From: an uncultured Clostridia bacterium
GTDB lineage: Bacteria; Bacillota; Clostridia; Christensenellales; Borkfalkiaceae
Direction: 5' to 3'
Length of the DNA: 6,300 nucleotides
NCBI GenBank assembly: GCA_900548845.1
Contig: URMI01000063.1
Location: forward strand, 1 to 6,300
The notes below the pieces were generated by a model. It had not been told where the DNA came from and did not search any database. It worked only from the letters and a program-made list of their open reading frames with translations. This document shows positions 5,708-6,300 of this stretch, one piece after another (the stretch's first letter is position 1; each line of letters starts with the position of its first letter). The position numbers and the translations under genes are program-made.

Positions 5708-5780
5708 TTTTCATCATTTTAGCAAAATGCGGGGGAATTGTCAAGAAATGAGCAAAGGGTCAGGGAACCAGGCAGAGCGT
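5708..5780. repeat. Direct repeat copy 2 (GH43 tail remnant plus GH43 promoter)
   Basis: This is the second copy of the repeat at 3795-3866. Here it fills the gap between the upstream gene and GH43. Read on the minus strand in the GH43 frame it still encodes TLCLVP and a TGA stop (5760-5780), although no GH43 gene precedes it now. The similarity ends within the stop codon of the upstream gene (5780-5782). Confidence 0.85.
5716..5744 (-). promoter_or_regulatory. Sigma-A promoter for GH43
   Basis: TTGACA (5739-5744) is followed by a 17-bp spacer and TAAAAT (5716-5721). Predicted transcription start is near 5709, leaving a ~60-nt leader to the GH43 ATG. It has the same -35, -10 and spacing as the kdgK promoter, with a different spacer sequence. 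Confidence 0.85.
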
Positions 5781-6300
5781 TACTTCTGAGCGGGATCATT
5801 TAGCCCGCGTTCCCGATGAAAGGCGGCGATCGCTTCGGAGACGCCGCGGGCGACCGCGCCCCCGTTACACCAGCCCGCATAGTAAGAAAGCTGCAGCACG
5901 GCCTCCTGCAGGGCACTCTCGGTGAGCTCCCCGTTCTGCAGGGCGCCCAGCGCCTGCGTGCGGATGAGGTCTGCCCTCCCCTGCGCCGCCGCCACGCCCA
6001 TCACGAGCAGCCGGCGGGAGGAGAGCGAAAGCCCTCCGCGCGACCAGACGCCGCCGAAGACGTTTTTCAACGTCTCGCCAACATAGGCGTTCTCTGCGCG
6101 CGAGGCAAGATGCGCGCCCATGCCGCGGTAGACCCTGTCCGCCGCGGCGATCCCGCGCGCCGAAGCATCCTCTTCGGGCCGGGGAAAGTCGAGCGTATCT
6201 TCGGCGAACTCCCTGGCGGCGAGCGCGGCCGGCATGGAGACGTCCGTCTCTTCGGCAAGGTCGAGCGCGGCATCGAGGTCCTTTACCATCAGAGGATAAT
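5780..6300 (-). CDS. Beta-hydroxyacid dehydrogenase-CMD fusion, C-terminal part (runs off right edge)
   Basis: The frame is open to the edge, so the ATG at 6289 is internal rather than the start: the residues before it (YPL) continue a family motif. The first ~34 visible residues, YPLMVKDLDAALDLAEETDV onward, match the C-terminal helical domain of 3-hydroxyisobutyrate dehydrogenase/tartronate-semialdehyde reductase enzymes. After a short charged linker, residues ~51-160 form an all-helical carboxymuconolactone-decarboxylase (CMD) domain: LSSRRLLVMGVAAAQG (91-106), an ALGALQNGELTESALQEAVLQ stretch (116-136) and YYAGWCNGG (139-147). The AhpD-type CxxC pair is absent, since only one Cys is present, so a peroxidase-reductase role is unlikely. 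The NAD-binding part and catalytic Lys would lie beyond the window. It ends 36 nt before the GH43 promoter. Neighbours suggest sugar-acid metabolism; the substrate is unknown. Confidence 0.75.
   Translation of the reverse strand, partial: YPLMVKDLDAALDLAEETDVSMPAALAAREFAEDTLDFPRPEEDASARGIAAADRVYRGMGAHLASRAENAYVGETLKNVFGGVWSRGGLSLSSRRLLVMGVAAAQGRADLIRTQALGALQNGELTESALQEAVLQLSYYAGWCNGGAVARGVSEAIAAFHRERGLNDPAQK

Noticed and set aside
5649..5744. 32-codon N-terminal extension of GH43 from the ATG at 5744
   Set aside because: That ATG overlaps the -35 box and lies upstream of the predicted transcript start, while a perfect AAGGAGG precedes the ATG at 5648.
5780..6289. Stand-alone 169-aa CMD protein starting at 6289
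   Set aside because: No ribosome site can be seen before it, the frame stays open to the window edge, and the residues across the ATG (YPLMVKDLDAAL) continue a dehydrogenase-family motif.

Overview
This is a GC-rich window (by eye, well above 50% G+C) with every recognisable gene on the minus strand. It looks like a chromosomal carbohydrate-use locus from a gut-type member of the Bacillota (clostridial). The reasons are near-consensus sigma-A promoters, a perfect AAGGAGG ribosome-binding site, typical GH2 and GH43 enzymes without signal peptides, and short hairpin-forming intergenic repeats. The phylum is an inference; the window has no rRNA or marker gene.

In the direction of transcription (right to left) the layout is as follows. 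(1) 6300-5780: the C-terminal part of a gene running off the right edge. It joins the end of a beta-hydroxyacid dehydrogenase (3-hydroxyisobutyrate/tartronate-semialdehyde reductase type) to a carboxymuconolactone-decarboxylase domain. (2) 5648-3846: a three-domain GH43 glycosidase with its own promoter. (3) 3757-2777: a PfkB sugar kinase best read as 2-keto-3-deoxygluconate (KDG) kinase, with a near-copy of the same promoter and a strong operator-like dyad in its leader. (4) 2776-2399: a 378-bp non-coding region packed with hairpins and degenerate repeats. (5) 2398-158: a GH2 beta-glycosidase with an extra helical C-terminal tail. (6) 56-1: the first 18 codons of a gene that reads as KDPG aldolase (Eda), running off the left edge.

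KdgK followed by Eda is the route KDG -> KDPG -> pyruvate + glyceraldehyde-3-phosphate, the common end of hexuronate breakdown. GH2 and GH43 enzymes lacking export signals would trim imported oligosaccharides in the cytoplasm. The simplest reading is a locus for uronate-containing plant glycans (glucuronoxylan, arabinogalactan or pectin side chains). The dehydrogenase/CMD fusion probably handles a sugar-acid-derived intermediate, but its substrate cannot be told from the sequence.

The most unusual points are: the dehydrogenase-CMD fusion; a ~72-bp direct repeat flanking the GH43 gene that carries both a promoter and the last codons of GH43, suggesting a past tandem duplication or cassette exchange; the operator-like dyad at the kdgK start; a helical insert just before the GH43 catalytic glutamate; and the structured kdgK-GH2 intergenic region. 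I see no CRISPR array, tRNA, rRNA, transposase or phage gene. The long plus-strand open frames lie antisense to the GH2, kinase and GH43 genes and look like codon-bias shadows.
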